A stretch of DNA of 64,000 nt from the NCBI GenBank assembly GCA_902511575.1, contig CABXFU010000001.1:144583-208582 (forward strand), read 5' to 3'. The position numbers and the translations under genes were made by a program. A model generated the notes under the pieces. The model was given only the letters and a program-made list of their open reading frames with translations. It was not told where the DNA came from and searched no databases. Below are positions 18,168-27,061 of the stretch, piece after piece. Position 1 is the first letter of the stretch. Every line of letters begins with the position of its first letter. Source of the stretch: an uncultured SAR86 cluster bacterium. GTDB taxonomy: Bacteria; Pseudomonadota; Gammaproteobacteria; Magnimaribacterales; D2472.

Positions 18168-18734
18168 ATGGATAAATTATTTATTCAAGCTGATAAGCTA
18201 TTAAGCGATTCATTTAAGCTTGCTTGGAAAGTTTATGAAAGTGGCTACCGCCCAAATTATATTATTGGCGTTTGGAGAGGCGGAGCTCCAATTGGTATAG
18301 CTGTTCAGGAGTTTTTAGATGTCCTTGGCGTGCCCTCCGACCATATTGCAATTCGTACTTCTCACTACAAAGGAATAGATGAGAGAGATACTCAGGTTCA
18401 AGTTTATGGCCTGAACTATATTATTAAACAGGTTGAATCAGAAGATTCCCTTTTAATTGTTGATGATGTGCATGATACGGGAATATCTATTCAAAAAATA
18501 ATTTTAGATCTTCAAACTGCTTGTAAAAAAAATACACCTGAGATTAAAGTAGCCTCTCCATACTTTAAACCAAAGAAAAATAAAACAGATAGAAAACCTG
18601 ACTTTTATATTCATGAAACTGAGAAATGGCTCGTCTTTCCTCATGAGCTTGAGGGTTTATCTATGAATGAAATTATTGAGTTTAAGCCTGAGCTTTCTGA
18701 CCTTGTTAAAAAAATTAAACCTTTTATATCTTAA
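18168..18734 (+). CDS. purine-type phosphoribosyltransferase
   Basis: A 188-residue type I phosphoribosyltransferase. The PRPP-binding loop LLIVDDVHDTGIS is near residue 100 and the GVWRGGAPIG loop near 33. The fold size and the FYIHETEKWLVFPHEL C-terminal segment recall hypoxanthine/xanthine-guanine phosphoribosyltransferases, which turn salvaged bases into nucleotides. It follows the TonB receptor by 18 bases and precedes guaA by 55. With the permease, this would complete a route from outer membrane to nucleotide pool. Base preference cannot be decided from the sequence alone. Confidence 0.8.
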   Translation: MDKLFIQADKLLSDSFKLAWKVYESGYRPNYIIGVWRGGAPIGIAVQEFLDVLGVPSDHIAIRTSHYKGIDERDTQVQVYGLNYIIKQVESEDSLLIVDDVHDTGISIQKIILDLQTACKKNTPEIKVASPYFKPKKNKTDRKPDFYIHETEKWLVFPHELEGLSMNEIIEFKPELSDLVKKIKPFIS

Positions 18735-18789
18735 AAAAGATTTAATATAGTTTCCTTTATAATATAAATTCATTCATTCACTATTAAGT

Positions 18790-20373
18790 ATGAGCAACTC
18801 CAAAAATCTCTCTTTAGATAAGAAAAATATTGATACTGTTTTGGTCTTGGACTTTGGCTCTCAATACACTCAACTTATTGCAAGAAGAATTAGAGAGTTG
18901 AATGTGTTTTCGGTTATTCTACCTTGGGATGTTTCAACTGAAAAAATTATATCCCTTAATCCTAGGGGAGTAATTTTATCTGGAGGTCCTGAATCAGTTA
19001 CCGAATCTAATACTCCAAGAATACCTAAGATTATTTTTGAATTAGATGTGCCAGTCCTAGGTATTTGTTACGGGATGCAAACTCTTGCAGAGCAATTTGG
19101 AGGGCAAGTTTCTTCTTCAAAAAATAAAGAATTTGGCCATGCCCAAATTCTAGTAGAGAAATCATCCTTGCTTTTTGAAGGATTTGGCTCTGGATCTTCA
19201 ATTGATGTTTGGATGAGTCACGGAGATCATGTATCAACTTTGCCAGAAGGTTTTCATTTAATAGCCTCAACTTCATCAGCTCCAATAGCTGCCATGGAGC
19301 ATGACAGCAAGCCTATTTTTGCATTGCAGTTCCATCCTGAGGTTACTCACACCAAACAAGGTAATACTGTATTGGAAAATTTTACATTAAAGATCTGCAA
19401 TTGCTCGGCTCAATGGAAAATGGAAAATCTTATTGAACAAAGAATAGCTGAGATTGAAGAAAAAGTAGGAGATCAAAAGGTATTGCTTGGTTTATCAGGC
19501 GGAGTAGATTCTTCTGTTACAGCTATGCTTTTGGATCAAGCGATTGGAAAAAATTTAATTTGTGTTTTTGTTGATAATGGATTGCTTAGAAAAAATGAAG
19601 CCGAAGAGGTAGAAAATTTATTTAAAGATAAGATGGAGTTAAATCTATTAGTTGTTGATGCAAAGAAAGTTTTTTATAGACATCTTAAAGGCATCTCAGA
19701 TCCAGAGCAGAAAAGAAAAATTATTGGCAGAACTTTTATTGATATTTTTGATAATGAGGCTGCAAAATTAAAAGATGAGATTAATTTTCTAGCACAGGGC
19801 ACTATTTATCCTGACGTAATTGAATCTTCAGAGTCAGAATCGAAAGAGGCTAGGGTGATTAAATCTCACCACAATGTTGGAGGCCTTCCTGATGATATGA
19901 AGATGGAATTAGTGGAGCCTTTGCGTGATTTATTTAAAGATGAGGTTAGAAACATGGGATCTGAGCTTGGGCTGCCATTGGAGATGTTAAATCGGCATCC
20001 ATTCCCAGGCCCAGGATTAGGAGTCAGAATTCTTGGTGAGATTTCCCAAGAAAAAGTTTTAATTCTTCAAAATGCTGATGCAATTTTCATTGAGGAATTA
20101 ATTAAAGCAGGCTTATACGACCATGTAAGCCAAGCATTTTGTGCATTTCTTCCAATTAAATCAGTTGGAGTTGTTGGTGATGAAAGGAGATATGCGGATG
20201 TGATAGCGATTAGAGCAGTTGAGACAGTAGATTTTATGACTGCCACCTGGGCTAGGCTTCCTTATGATTTCTTAGCACATGTCTCAAATCGTATCGTGAA
20301 TGAATTGGAGGGAGTGAGCAGGGTGGTTTATGATATTTCTAGTAAACCACCAGCAACTATTGAGTGGGAATAA
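18790..20373 (+). CDS. guaA: GMP synthase (glutamine-hydrolysing)
   Basis: A 527-residue two-domain enzyme that aminates XMP to GMP with glutamine and ATP. The class I amidotransferase domain has the nucleophile Cys in LGICYGMQ (near residue 93) and the His/Glu pair in FHPEV (near 182); the ATP pyrophosphatase domain has [10 protein letters not shown] near 233; the dimerisation domain ends in the classic [12 protein letters not shown]. The usual N-terminus begins at [19 protein letters not shown], so this protein has about 16 extra residues. A perfect TATAAT precedes it at 18759-18764. Its 3' end is partly repeated at 22279-22361. Confidence 0.97.
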   Translation: MSNSKNLSLDKKNIDTVLVLDFGSQYTQLIARRIRELNVFSVILPWDVSTEKIISLNPRGVILSGGPESVTESNTPRIPKIIFELDVPVLGICYGMQTLAEQFGGQVSSSKNKEFGHAQILVEKSSLLFEGFGSGSSIDVWMSHGDHVSTLPEGFHLIASTSSAPIAAMEHDSKPIFALQFHPEVTHTKQGNTVLENFTLKICNCSAQWKMENLIEQRIAEIEEKVGDQKVLLGLSGGVDSSVTAMLLDQAIGKNLICVFVDNGLLRKNEAEEVENLFKDKMELNLLVVDAKKVFYRHLKGISDPEQKRKIIGRTFIDIFDNEAAKLKDEINFLAQGTIYPDVIESSESESKEARVIKSHHNVGGLPDDMKMELVEPLRDLFKDEVRNMGSELGLPLEMLNRHPFPGPGLGVRILGEISQEKVLILQNADAIFIEELIKAGLYDHVSQAFCAFLPIKSVGVVGDERRYADVIAIRAVETVDFMTATWARLPYDFLAHVSNRIVNELEGVSRVVYDISSKPPATIEWE

Positions 20374-20374
20374 A

Positions 20375-20399
20375 GGGTTGCTCTGAAACCCCTATTTTT
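20375..20399 (+). terminator. possible rho-independent terminator of guaA
   Basis: GGGTT (20375-20379) can pair with AACCC (20387-20391) around a 7-base loop, followed by CTATTTTTG. The stem is only 5 base pairs, so this is a weak call; its placement straight after the stop codon supports it. Confidence 0.4.
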
Positions 20400-20408
20400 G
20401 CTGGCTTT

Positions 20409-20485
20409 TGTTACTTGTAAATTCAGACCATTCCTCTGTTTTGTAACAGCATTCCTTCGTTGTCTTTTTCTATGTAACAATTACA
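20409..20485. promoter_or_regulatory. cluster of TTAC/GTAA sites upstream of the methyltransferase gene
   Basis: Three related elements lie in 77 bases: TTAC-TT-GTAA (20411-20420), TGTAACA (20442-20448) and the palindrome TGTAA-CAA-TTACA (20473-20485). A TGTTAC at 20409-20414 is also the inverse of the GTAACA at 20443-20448. They precede a TTATAAA -10-like box near 20491. A repeated operator is plausible, but the composition makes chance matches likely. Confidence 0.3.
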
Positions 20486-20518
20486 CTCTCTTATAAAATT
20501 TCATAGTGGTTTTAAGAA

Positions 20519-21346
20519 ATGAAGAATTTCAAAATATTTAATACATTGAATAAAATGGATGTTGAAGATGTTTCTCTTTGGATCGCAGAAGCAGAATTTG
20601 GACTAACTCATGTGAAGTCTCAGATTTCAATACTAGATGAAGAATCTAATATTTTAGAAGTTGGTTGCGGAAGTGGTATTTTACTAGCAATGCTTAGTGA
20701 GGAATTCCCAAAACTAAAATTTAATGGTATTGAGCCTTATGGAAAAGGTTTCTCTAAACTTAAGAGTTTAAATGAAGCTGTTCAGAAAGAAGGGGTAAAT
20801 ATTAAGATAGAGAGTTATGACCAGCATTTACCAAATATAAAATATGACTTTATTTATTGTATTAATGTTTTTGAGCATGTTGATGATTGGAAAGAATTTT
20901 TATTATGGGCATCTAAAAATCTTAAAAAAAATGGTAAATTTTTTGTTTTGTGTCCTAATTATGGTTTTCCATATGAATCGCACTTTAAAATTCCTATAAT
21001 TCTTAATAAAAAGGTCACTTATAATTTGTTCAAAAATTATATAAATAAATATGAGTTAAGTAATAATTGTTTGGGATTATGGGGCTCACTAAATTTTGTT
21101 AAAAAGAGTCAACTTAAAAAGTATTGTTGTATTAATTTTTCGATGATTGGTTTTACTATAATTGATGATAAGTCTATTATGGATGAAATGGTTGCAAGGA
21201 TTTCTTATGATTCTGAATTTAAAAAGAGACAATCCTTCGTTGGTAAGATTGCTGTGATATTAAAAAGAGTTGGACTTTTCAACTTCGTGAAATTTTTTCC
21301 TAATTTCCTACCTTATATGAAATTAGTCTTTGTTAAAGATGTTTAG
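20519..21346 (+). CDS. class I SAM-dependent methyltransferase
   Basis: A 275-residue methyltransferase. Motif I is ILEVGCGSGIL (about residue 45), the acidic motif II LKFNGIEPYGKG follows, and the post-motif YCINVFEHVDDWKEFL (about 118) is typical of UbiG/type-11-12 domains. The C-terminal part (about 160-275) carries Lys-rich, partly hydrophobic sequence seen in glycan-associated methyltransferases. It stands between guaA and glycosyltransferases, so a sugar or lipid-linked glycan is the probable target. It and the next gene lie inside the segment bounded by guaA and its 3'-end copy. Confidence 0.8.
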   Translation: MKNFKIFNTLNKMDVEDVSLWIAEAEFGLTHVKSQISILDEESNILEVGCGSGILLAMLSEEFPKLKFNGIEPYGKGFSKLKSLNEAVQKEGVNIKIESYDQHLPNIKYDFIYCINVFEHVDDWKEFLLWASKNLKKNGKFFVLCPNYGFPYESHFKIPIILNKKVTYNLFKNYINKYELSNNCLGLWGSLNFVKKSQLKKYCCINFSMIGFTIIDDKSIMDEMVARISYDSEFKKRQSFVGKIAVILKRVGLFNFVKFFPNFLPYMKLVFVKDV

Positions 21347-21444
21347 TTTTACAAACTTTGTGAGTATTAATTTTCGAAAGTAGTGAAGGGCTCAGCTGAG
21401 TTAAAGAAATACACTTTTAGATAGAACATGGTAAGTTATTGATA

Positions 21445-22269
21445 ATGATTGATGGTAGCAATAGAAATAAAATTGAGAGCAAAGCCAACCGCCTATGGGG
21501 GAATGATCTGCACAAAAGTAATTGCGCACCCGCCCATTGCCCACAACTAGAAAGTGTTTTTAAAGAAAAATGGAGAGATTCTTTAAAAGGTAATTTGCTG
21601 GAAATTGGATGTGGAGGTGGCGCTGATTTAGAAATTTTTTCTAAGATTAAAGAAATAAAAGAAATAACAGCTATTGATCTTGGAGAAAATATAGAAAAAC
21701 TTGTTGAAAGGTATGAGAAAAGAAAAGATATTAAAATTAGAAGAGGCAATGCATTATCTCTTGATTTTGATGACAAAAAATTTGATGTCATATATTCGTA
21801 TGGTGTTTTTCATCATACATCTGATCCAATTAAGTGCATTTCTGAGGCTCAAAGAGTTTTAAAAAATGGAGGAACACTCTTTTTGTATTTGTACAGCTCA
21901 CATGAAGATATGTTATTAAAAAGGGTGGGAATTTTCTTAGAAAAAATAATTATGAAATTTTTTGGGTATATCCCTTATAGTCTTCAAAATCTAATATCCA
22001 TTTTGCTTAGCCCAATTTGTTGGGTGATTTTCTCTATTCCATCGAATCTCCTAAAGCTTTTTGGATTTAAAACTTTATCTAAAAAAATACCTTTCTATTT
22101 TGGTACTCATCCCTTTTCATTGATTGGAGATCTTAAAGATAGATTAATGTCACCAATTAATTATAGATTTTCAAAACATGAAATGAAAAAGATATTAGAA
22201 TCAATAAACTTTAGTTTGATTGAGGTGGTCAAAACTTCCGCAGGTTTATATATATATGCAAAAAAATAA
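21445..22269 (+). CDS. class I SAM-dependent methyltransferase, second copy type
   Basis: A protein of about 274 residues with a type-11 methyltransferase domain: LLEIGCGGGADLEIF (motif I, about residue 52), ITAIDLGENI (motif II) and FDVIYSYGVFHHTSDP (about 113). Unlike the preceding methyltransferase it has an N-terminal NRLWGND-type lead and a hydrophobic, probably membrane-associated section around residues 150-195 (PYSLQNLISILLSPICW). I start at the ATG at 21445; a TTG two codons earlier (21439) is possible and neither has a clear Shine-Dalgarno. The eroded guaA end begins 10 bases after its stop. Confidence 0.8.
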   Translation: MIDGSNRNKIESKANRLWGNDLHKSNCAPAHCPQLESVFKEKWRDSLKGNLLEIGCGGGADLEIFSKIKEIKEITAIDLGENIEKLVERYEKRKDIKIRRGNALSLDFDDKKFDVIYSYGVFHHTSDPIKCISEAQRVLKNGGTLFLYLYSSHEDMLLKRVGIFLEKIIMKFFGYIPYSLQNLISILLSPICWVIFSIPSNLLKLFGFKTLSKKIPFYFGTHPFSLIGDLKDRLMSPINYRFSKHEMKKILESINFSLIEVVKTSAGLYIYAKK

Positions 22270-22278
22270 CGCAATAGA

Positions 22279-22361
22279 ATGATTAATGAATTGGAGTTAG
22301 TGACCAGGGTGATTAATGATATTTCGAGTAAATCACCAGCTACCGTTGAGTGAGAATAAAG
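22279..22361 (+). pseudogene. diverged duplicate of the guaA 3' end
   Basis: Bases 22285-22361 align without gaps to 20299-20375, the last 75 bases of guaA and two past its stop, with 66 of 77 identical by my count. The guaA frame is kept through NELE, ISSK and PATVE, but the Trp codon of the final residues has become TGA. Only the 3' tail is present. It looks like the displaced end of guaA (or of an attachment site) left after DNA entered at the guaA 3' end, a known integration site for genomic islands; no integrase gene is present. Confidence 0.85.
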
Positions 22362-22461
22362 TAATCTATTTGAGCTATACAAAAAACCCCAAATTATGGG
22401 CTTCTTCTTTCCATTGATTCATTTCATGGCATAATTAGCGTGAAAATCCAGTATATGAAAA

Positions 22462-23409
22462 ATGTACATATCCAAATTTAAATATATTCTCAATAATCAA
22501 GGTGTGCTTGGTTTGTTCAGAATTATTATGATGCGTTTATCAAGATTATCAGATTACAAAAATTTAAAAGAAAATGACTATGCCTTAGACTTCATTTTTG
22601 AGGGAAATATCAAAATTAAATTACCTAGAGTTTTTATTAGGGAATTTTTCCCTGGAAGGCAGGCAATGATTCGAATGAAAAATAATTCAGATTACACGAC
22701 GAGACCTACAGCAGAAGCTTTATTTCGTAAAAGCATATTTGAAATTTATCAGAGTGGCTATATATGTTCAGATTCTTCAATTATAGATATTGGAAGTTGG
22801 ATCGGAGACAATAGTTTAGTTTGGTCAAAATATCTATCAAAAAATGGAAAAGTCCTTGCAATAGATCCTTCGTATAGAAATATCTCATATGGGAAGCTTA
22901 TTGCTGAGGTGAACAAAATAGATAATATTCGTTGGATTGAGGCTGTTTGTGCTGAAAGGTCTGCAATTAAATTAGATTTCAATGGATCAATTGACCATGC
23001 CAGTTTTAAAAAAACAACTTCAGATAATTATGTTCTGTCTACTACTATTGATGATATTGTGAAATCCGAAGATGTTGTTATAGGCTTTCTTCATGTTGAT
23101 GTAGAGGGTTTTGAGCTTTCAGTTTTGAGGGGTTCTGAAGAAGTAATATTGAAAGACAGACCAGTTATTGCTTTTGAGCAACATATTTCCAAAGAAAACT
23201 TTAATGAAATATCTGAATTTCTTAAATCCTTTAAGTATAAAATTTTTATGGTGAATGAGGTTTTGCCTGATTGTGCTTTGGACTGCAGAAATTTTCTAGC
23301 ATTCCCTGCTGAAAAGGGCATTCCTGAGTTGTCTGAATTTGATCATTCTGATGAAAGAGACATTCATATACATCCAGCGACATTGGGCTCAGCTATAATT
23401 GAAGTCTAA
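22462..23409 (+). CDS. FkbM family methyltransferase
   Basis: A 315-residue methyltransferase. The FkbM layout is visible: SIIDIGSWIGDNSLVWS (motif I, about residue 107), VLAIDPSYRNISYGKL (about 131), STTIDDIV, and the hallmark GFLHVDVEGFELSVLRG (about 208-224) with a following ALDCRNFLAFP segment. FkbM enzymes O-methylate sugars or small molecules and are common in polysaccharide clusters. It follows the guaA-end copy by 100 bases and so begins the stretch outside that repeat. Confidence 0.85.
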   Translation: MYISKFKYILNNQGVLGLFRIIMMRLSRLSDYKNLKENDYALDFIFEGNIKIKLPRVFIREFFPGRQAMIRMKNNSDYTTRPTAEALFRKSIFEIYQSGYICSDSSIIDIGSWIGDNSLVWSKYLSKNGKVLAIDPSYRNISYGKLIAEVNKIDNIRWIEAVCAERSAIKLDFNGSIDHASFKKTTSDNYVLSTTIDDIVKSEDVVIGFLHVDVEGFELSVLRGSEEVILKDRPVIAFEQHISKENFNEISEFLKSFKYKIFMVNEVLPDCALDCRNFLAFPAEKGIPELSEFDHSDERDIHIHPATLGSAIIEV

Positions 23410-23626
23410 TTCATAAATAATTTCAGTTTTACGCCTAGCATCAATTCAAAGCATATTGTTGTTGCAATCTAATTTTTATCTGTAAAACCTTAACATAATA
23501 AGAGCTATAATCATTTATGCAAAGAGAATTTATACAAGAGGATAGTCTGAAAGTTTAACTAAAAGTTATGCAAACACATTATGAAAAAAATATTTTTGAA
23601 GAGTAAGTAAGTAAAGAAATAATCAA

Positions 23627-24640
23627 ATGAAAATAGAATCGCCAAAAGTATTTCATATCATTCCATCTGATTCACTTGGTGGCGTTGAAACTGCAGCAAT
23701 CCGCGCAGAGGCTGATCTAAAGTTACTGATGAATTTTGACTTGATTGTTATCAGTCCTGAGTCTTGCGGTTGGTTTAAAACTCTAATTCATCTCTTTCAA
23801 AAGATCTTGCTAGTTTTCAGAGAGCACAATCCTACAATAGTTACATCACTATGGAAGAGTCATGTATTGGGTTTTTGTTTATCAGTTGTCAAGAGTGATC
23901 TTCGTTGGATTCCCTTTTATCACTCTTCAACGCATTTTGGAAAAATGGATACATTTTTTAGTAAATTATCATTGAGATGTTGCAATAACGCATTTGTTGA
24001 TTCACGTCAGACAGGTCTTTTTATTAGATCTTTTGCACCTAAATTAAATTTACATGTAATACCATATGTTTTTGATGTCGAGGCTTATGATCAAACGCTG
24101 AATAAGACAATAGACTTTATTTGGGTTGGAAGGGATGATCAAAATAAAAATTTATTAGGTTTTGTAAAGTTTTGCGAGTACATGCAAAGCATAAACGCCA
24201 AAGTTAATATAGTAGTAGTCTCATCAAATAACATAGACCCCGGTCTTTTGGAAAGTCTTTCAAATATTGATTCTCTTGCTATTTATACGCATTTAACATG
24301 GGAGGAAACTCAAAAACACATATTAAATGCAAAATTAATGGTTTGTACTTCATTTAAAGAAGGGTTTTCGATGGTATCTCATGAGGCCCTTGGTCTCGGT
24401 TGTTTGCCTTGCGGGAATTTAGTATCTGAAGTACATAAAATTATAGCGGGAAAAGTGCCACAGCTTAATAGTTTTTCTAGTAATGACTTTAAAAAATTTT
24501 ATCTCGAGGCGATAACTTTGCTAGAAAATTCAAATATTAGAAATGATAATGTAAGGATTTGTTGTGACTTGATTAAAAATGAATATCCAGAAAATTATAT
24601 TGGATCATTTTTCCAAAATATCAAATCACTTCAGCTATAA
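23627..24640 (+). CDS. glycosyltransferase family 4-type (GT-B fold)
   Basis: A 337-residue GT-B protein. The N-terminus has the usual VFHIIPSDSLGGVETAA opening; the donor half has IDFIWVGRDDQNKNL (about residue 165) and the E-x7-E region FKEGFSMVSHEALGLGCLP (about 246) that binds the nucleotide sugar. No membrane helix. It probably builds the O-antigen or capsule unit. The 217 bases upstream carry a TATAAT at 23506-23511 and two tiny frames (13 and 12 codons) that I do not regard as genes. Confidence 0.82.
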   Translation: MKIESPKVFHIIPSDSLGGVETAAIRAEADLKLLMNFDLIVISPESCGWFKTLIHLFQKILLVFREHNPTIVTSLWKSHVLGFCLSVVKSDLRWIPFYHSSTHFGKMDTFFSKLSLRCCNNAFVDSRQTGLFIRSFAPKLNLHVIPYVFDVEAYDQTLNKTIDFIWVGRDDQNKNLLGFVKFCEYMQSINAKVNIVVVSSNNIDPGLLESLSNIDSLAIYTHLTWEETQKHILNAKLMVCTSFKEGFSMVSHEALGLGCLPCGNLVSEVHKIIAGKVPQLNSFSSNDFKKFYLEAITLLENSNIRNDNVRICCDLIKNEYPENYIGSFFQNIKSLQL

Positions 24641-24718
24641 TCCTTTTCGCCATGCCATTCATTTTAAACACGAACCAGTTACTATATTTTGATAATTCAA
24701 TTCACAATTCAATTTTAG

Positions 24719-25957
24719 ATGAGTAGCAAATCAAAAAAAACTTTAATTTGTTTCGATTCTGCATATTCTCTTTCTGCATATGAGGCTGGATCATTGCAAA
24801 TATTTCAAGAAGGTAAATTATTAGATGGATACTTTGACAAGCTGTACGTAGTTAATATTGCATCTAATATAAATAATCCTGACTCAGTTGGTAGAAGTAA
24901 ATTAATTAAGCTCTCAGAACGTATTGAATACTTAGATGTACCTTTGGGGAGATTCAGATCTCTTAAATCGTTCATGAAAATTAACTTCTTATTTTCTATT
25001 TTTTCTACAGTTTTTTTAGCAGTGCGGTTATGTAAAAAAAATGATGTATCTTTTATTAGAGGAGAGAACCCTCAAGTGAACGGCCTGCTGGCATTGCTAG
25101 TTTCAAAGTTAACACGTATTCCATTATTTATTGGGGTTTGGGGTAATCCTGCTGAATTAAGGGATGACATGGGCTCCCCAATGTATCCAAATCTATTGAA
25201 ATTTATCGCTATTGAGGTATTTATTGAAAAACTTGTTCTAAAATCTGCAGACAGAGTCTTAGTTCAAAATAAGAATAACAAAAATTTTGTGATGAACTAT
25301 TTAAAATCAGATAAAAATATTAGATTATTTAGAGTGTCAAATCAGATTGATGATATCCATTATATTGATCCAAAACTTCGAGAAAAACCTGATAATTTTT
25401 TTAATGAATTTGAGCTATTAGGTCAAAGTAAGATGCTGATAATTTCAAGACTTGAAGAACAAAAAAGAGTCCTTGATGCAATAAAAGTTATTTCTTATTT
25501 AGTAAATGTTCAATCAATGTATGTGGATCTATTTATTTGTGGAGTGGGTCCTGAAGAAGAATATTTAAAGAAATATGCAATTGAGAATGGCGTTATTGAT
25601 AATATTCATTTTTGTGGAATGCGAGATCAATTATGGCTGTCAACAGCTATTCCTTTGATGGATCTATGTATTTCTCCAATTACTGGGAGAGCGTTGGTTG
25701 AGGTTGCGCTGGGAGCGATCCCAGTTGTTGGCTATGATAGAGATTGGCAGACTGAGCTTATTGAGCATGACATTACGGGCTACATCTGTGATTTTAATGA
25801 TGTTAAAGCATTATCTTATTTTTCATATGTTGCATTACAGAATCGAGAAAAAGCAATAAATATGGGGCATGAACTTCGTCATCGGGCATTAAATATTTTT
25901 AACAAAGATCTTGCATTGGAAACTGAAAAGAGTTGTTATGATGAGTTCTTAAATTAA
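24719..25957 (+). CDS. glycosyltransferase family 4-type (GT-B fold)
   Basis: A 412-residue GT-B glycosyltransferase. Family landmarks are FIRGENPQVNGLLALLVSKL with FIGVWGNPAEL near residue 135, the LIISRLEEQKRVLDAI donor-domain start near 240, DLFICGVGPEEEYLKKYA near 277, and SPITGRALVEVALGAIPVV near 320 with the acidic pair of the nucleotide-sugar site. No membrane helix is obvious apart from a hydrophobic stretch near 90 that helps acceptor or membrane association. Its gene follows the preceding glycosyltransferase by 78 bases; a 24-residue frame at 24652-24726 overlaps its start. Confidence 0.83.
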   Translation: MSSKSKKTLICFDSAYSLSAYEAGSLQIFQEGKLLDGYFDKLYVVNIASNINNPDSVGRSKLIKLSERIEYLDVPLGRFRSLKSFMKINFLFSIFSTVFLAVRLCKKNDVSFIRGENPQVNGLLALLVSKLTRIPLFIGVWGNPAELRDDMGSPMYPNLLKFIAIEVFIEKLVLKSADRVLVQNKNNKNFVMNYLKSDKNIRLFRVSNQIDDIHYIDPKLREKPDNFFNEFELLGQSKMLIISRLEEQKRVLDAIKVISYLVNVQSMYVDLFICGVGPEEEYLKKYAIENGVIDNIHFCGMRDQLWLSTAIPLMDLCISPITGRALVEVALGAIPVVGYDRDWQTELIEHDITGYICDFNDVKALSYFSYVALQNREKAINMGHELRHRALNIFNKDLALETEKSCYDEFLN

Positions 25958-25970
25958 AGATTAAGGTTGT

Positions 25971-27002
25971 ATGAGCAAAGAAAATAACACAGCTGTTTCA
26001 GACCTAAGTATTATTATTCCATCAAGAAATGATAGAGTTTTTCTCTTAGAGCTGCTAAAACAATTATGCATTCTGCCACTTAAGTGTTCTGAAATAATTA
26101 TCGTAGATTCATCTGATATCAAAAAATCCTTAACTGATGAAATAAAGTCTTTATTTCAGAATAAATCTTATGAGGTAAGACACATTTTTTCTAATGCAAC
26201 TTCCCCTGGTGAATCAAGGAATGAGGGCGTTGCTATAGCCAATGGAAATTGGCTAGGTTTTCTTGATACAAAAACAATACCTAATAACAGTTGGGTTGAA
26301 TCCTGCGAAAATGCAATCCTAACCAAAGGCTGCCATGGGTTGTGGGGCAAAACATCATATTATGGAAATGGGTTATATGAAAATATCATTATTGCCTCAA
26401 CCTACGGATTTAAAGATCTCATTACTGTTCCAGGTATGATTATAAAAAAAGAAAAATTTCTTCATGTTGGAAATTTTCTTCATTTATCAGCAGGTGAAGA
26501 TACTGACTGGATGCTTAGATTAAAACAACATTGTATTTCATTGAGTACCCCTAATAATAAAACTATTAATTATTTTGGAATTACTGAACTTAATTTAATT
26601 AGGATAATAAAAAAATGGTACAAAAATTATAGGGCATGTCGCTCCATCCATCATTTAAAAGATCACCGTATCATTTACCTAGCATTTTTTAATATTTTTA
26701 TACTACTGTTAGTTTTTAACTGGAATGCTGTATTTGCTAACTGGGATATTGATAGCGCATTTTTTATTCCAAATATCTCAAAGATTACCGCAGCAATTAT
26801 TTTTGCTGTTTATTTTTTATTTAGAGCAATCTTACTGCCCTTATTAAGAGGTTGTTCATTTAAATTTCTATTACCAGGAAATTTTATTCTTATCTTTGGT
26901 TTAGGTGTAATCATTGATTGTATTAAATTTATAGCTTTTTTTCCTTCATTCAAATCTTTAAAAGTTTCATTCCAAAGAATTTTACATAGAGCTCAAATTT
27001 AA
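25971..27002 (+). CDS. glycosyltransferase family 2 with C-terminal membrane segments
   Basis: A 343-residue GT-A fold enzyme. The nucleotide-binding start LSIIIPSRND and IIIVDSSD are followed by ATSPGESRNEGVAIANGNWLGFLDTKTIP (quoted in part; about residues 78-106), where the usual DxD appears as LDT. About three membrane helices fill residues 235-330. This arrangement is found in polysaccharide polymerising or anchoring glycosyltransferases. It ends the glycan block; a nitroreductase gene follows 59 bases on. Confidence 0.8.
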   Translation: MSKENNTAVSDLSIIIPSRNDRVFLLELLKQLCILPLKCSEIIIVDSSDIKKSLTDEIKSLFQNKSYEVRHIFSNATSPGESRNEGVAIANGNWLGFLDTKTIPNNSWVESCENAILTKGCHGLWGKTSYYGNGLYENIIIASTYGFKDLITVPGMIIKKEKFLHVGNFLHLSAGEDTDWMLRLKQHCISLSTPNNKTINYFGITELNLIRIIKKWYKNYRACRSIHHLKDHRIIYLAFFNIFILLLVFNWNAVFANWDIDSAFFIPNISKITAAIIFAVYFLFRAILLPLLRGCSFKFLLPGNFILIFGLGVIIDCIKFIAFFPSFKSLKVSFQRILHRAQI

Positions 27003-27061
27003 TAAAACTTACCCATCATAAATGAATCATTAAACTTAGATATAAGTTATACTTTTTAGTC

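Noticed and set aside
21417..21791. A 124-codon minus-strand frame over the second methyltransferase
   Set aside because: Covers the SAM-binding motifs of a well supported plus-strand gene; Ser/Leu-rich composition is typical of antisense frames in AT-rich DNA.
20374..22361. Search for an integrase or transposase belonging to the segment bounded by the guaA repeat
   Set aside because: Only two methyltransferase genes are present, so the integration idea rests on the repeat alone.
22387..22410. CCCC...GGG followed by a T-rich run, considered as a terminator
   Set aside because: Only three to four pairs can form and the T-run is interrupted by C.
23516..23609. Two tiny frames (13 and 12 codons) in the spacer before the first glycosyltransferase
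   Set aside because: Too short and unrecognised; they might be remnants of a glycan gene, but I cannot support that.
24652..24726. A 24-residue frame whose stop overlaps the start of the second glycosyltransferase
   Set aside because: Could be a coupled leader peptide, but it lacks a Shine-Dalgarno and any recognisable sequence; chance is as likely.
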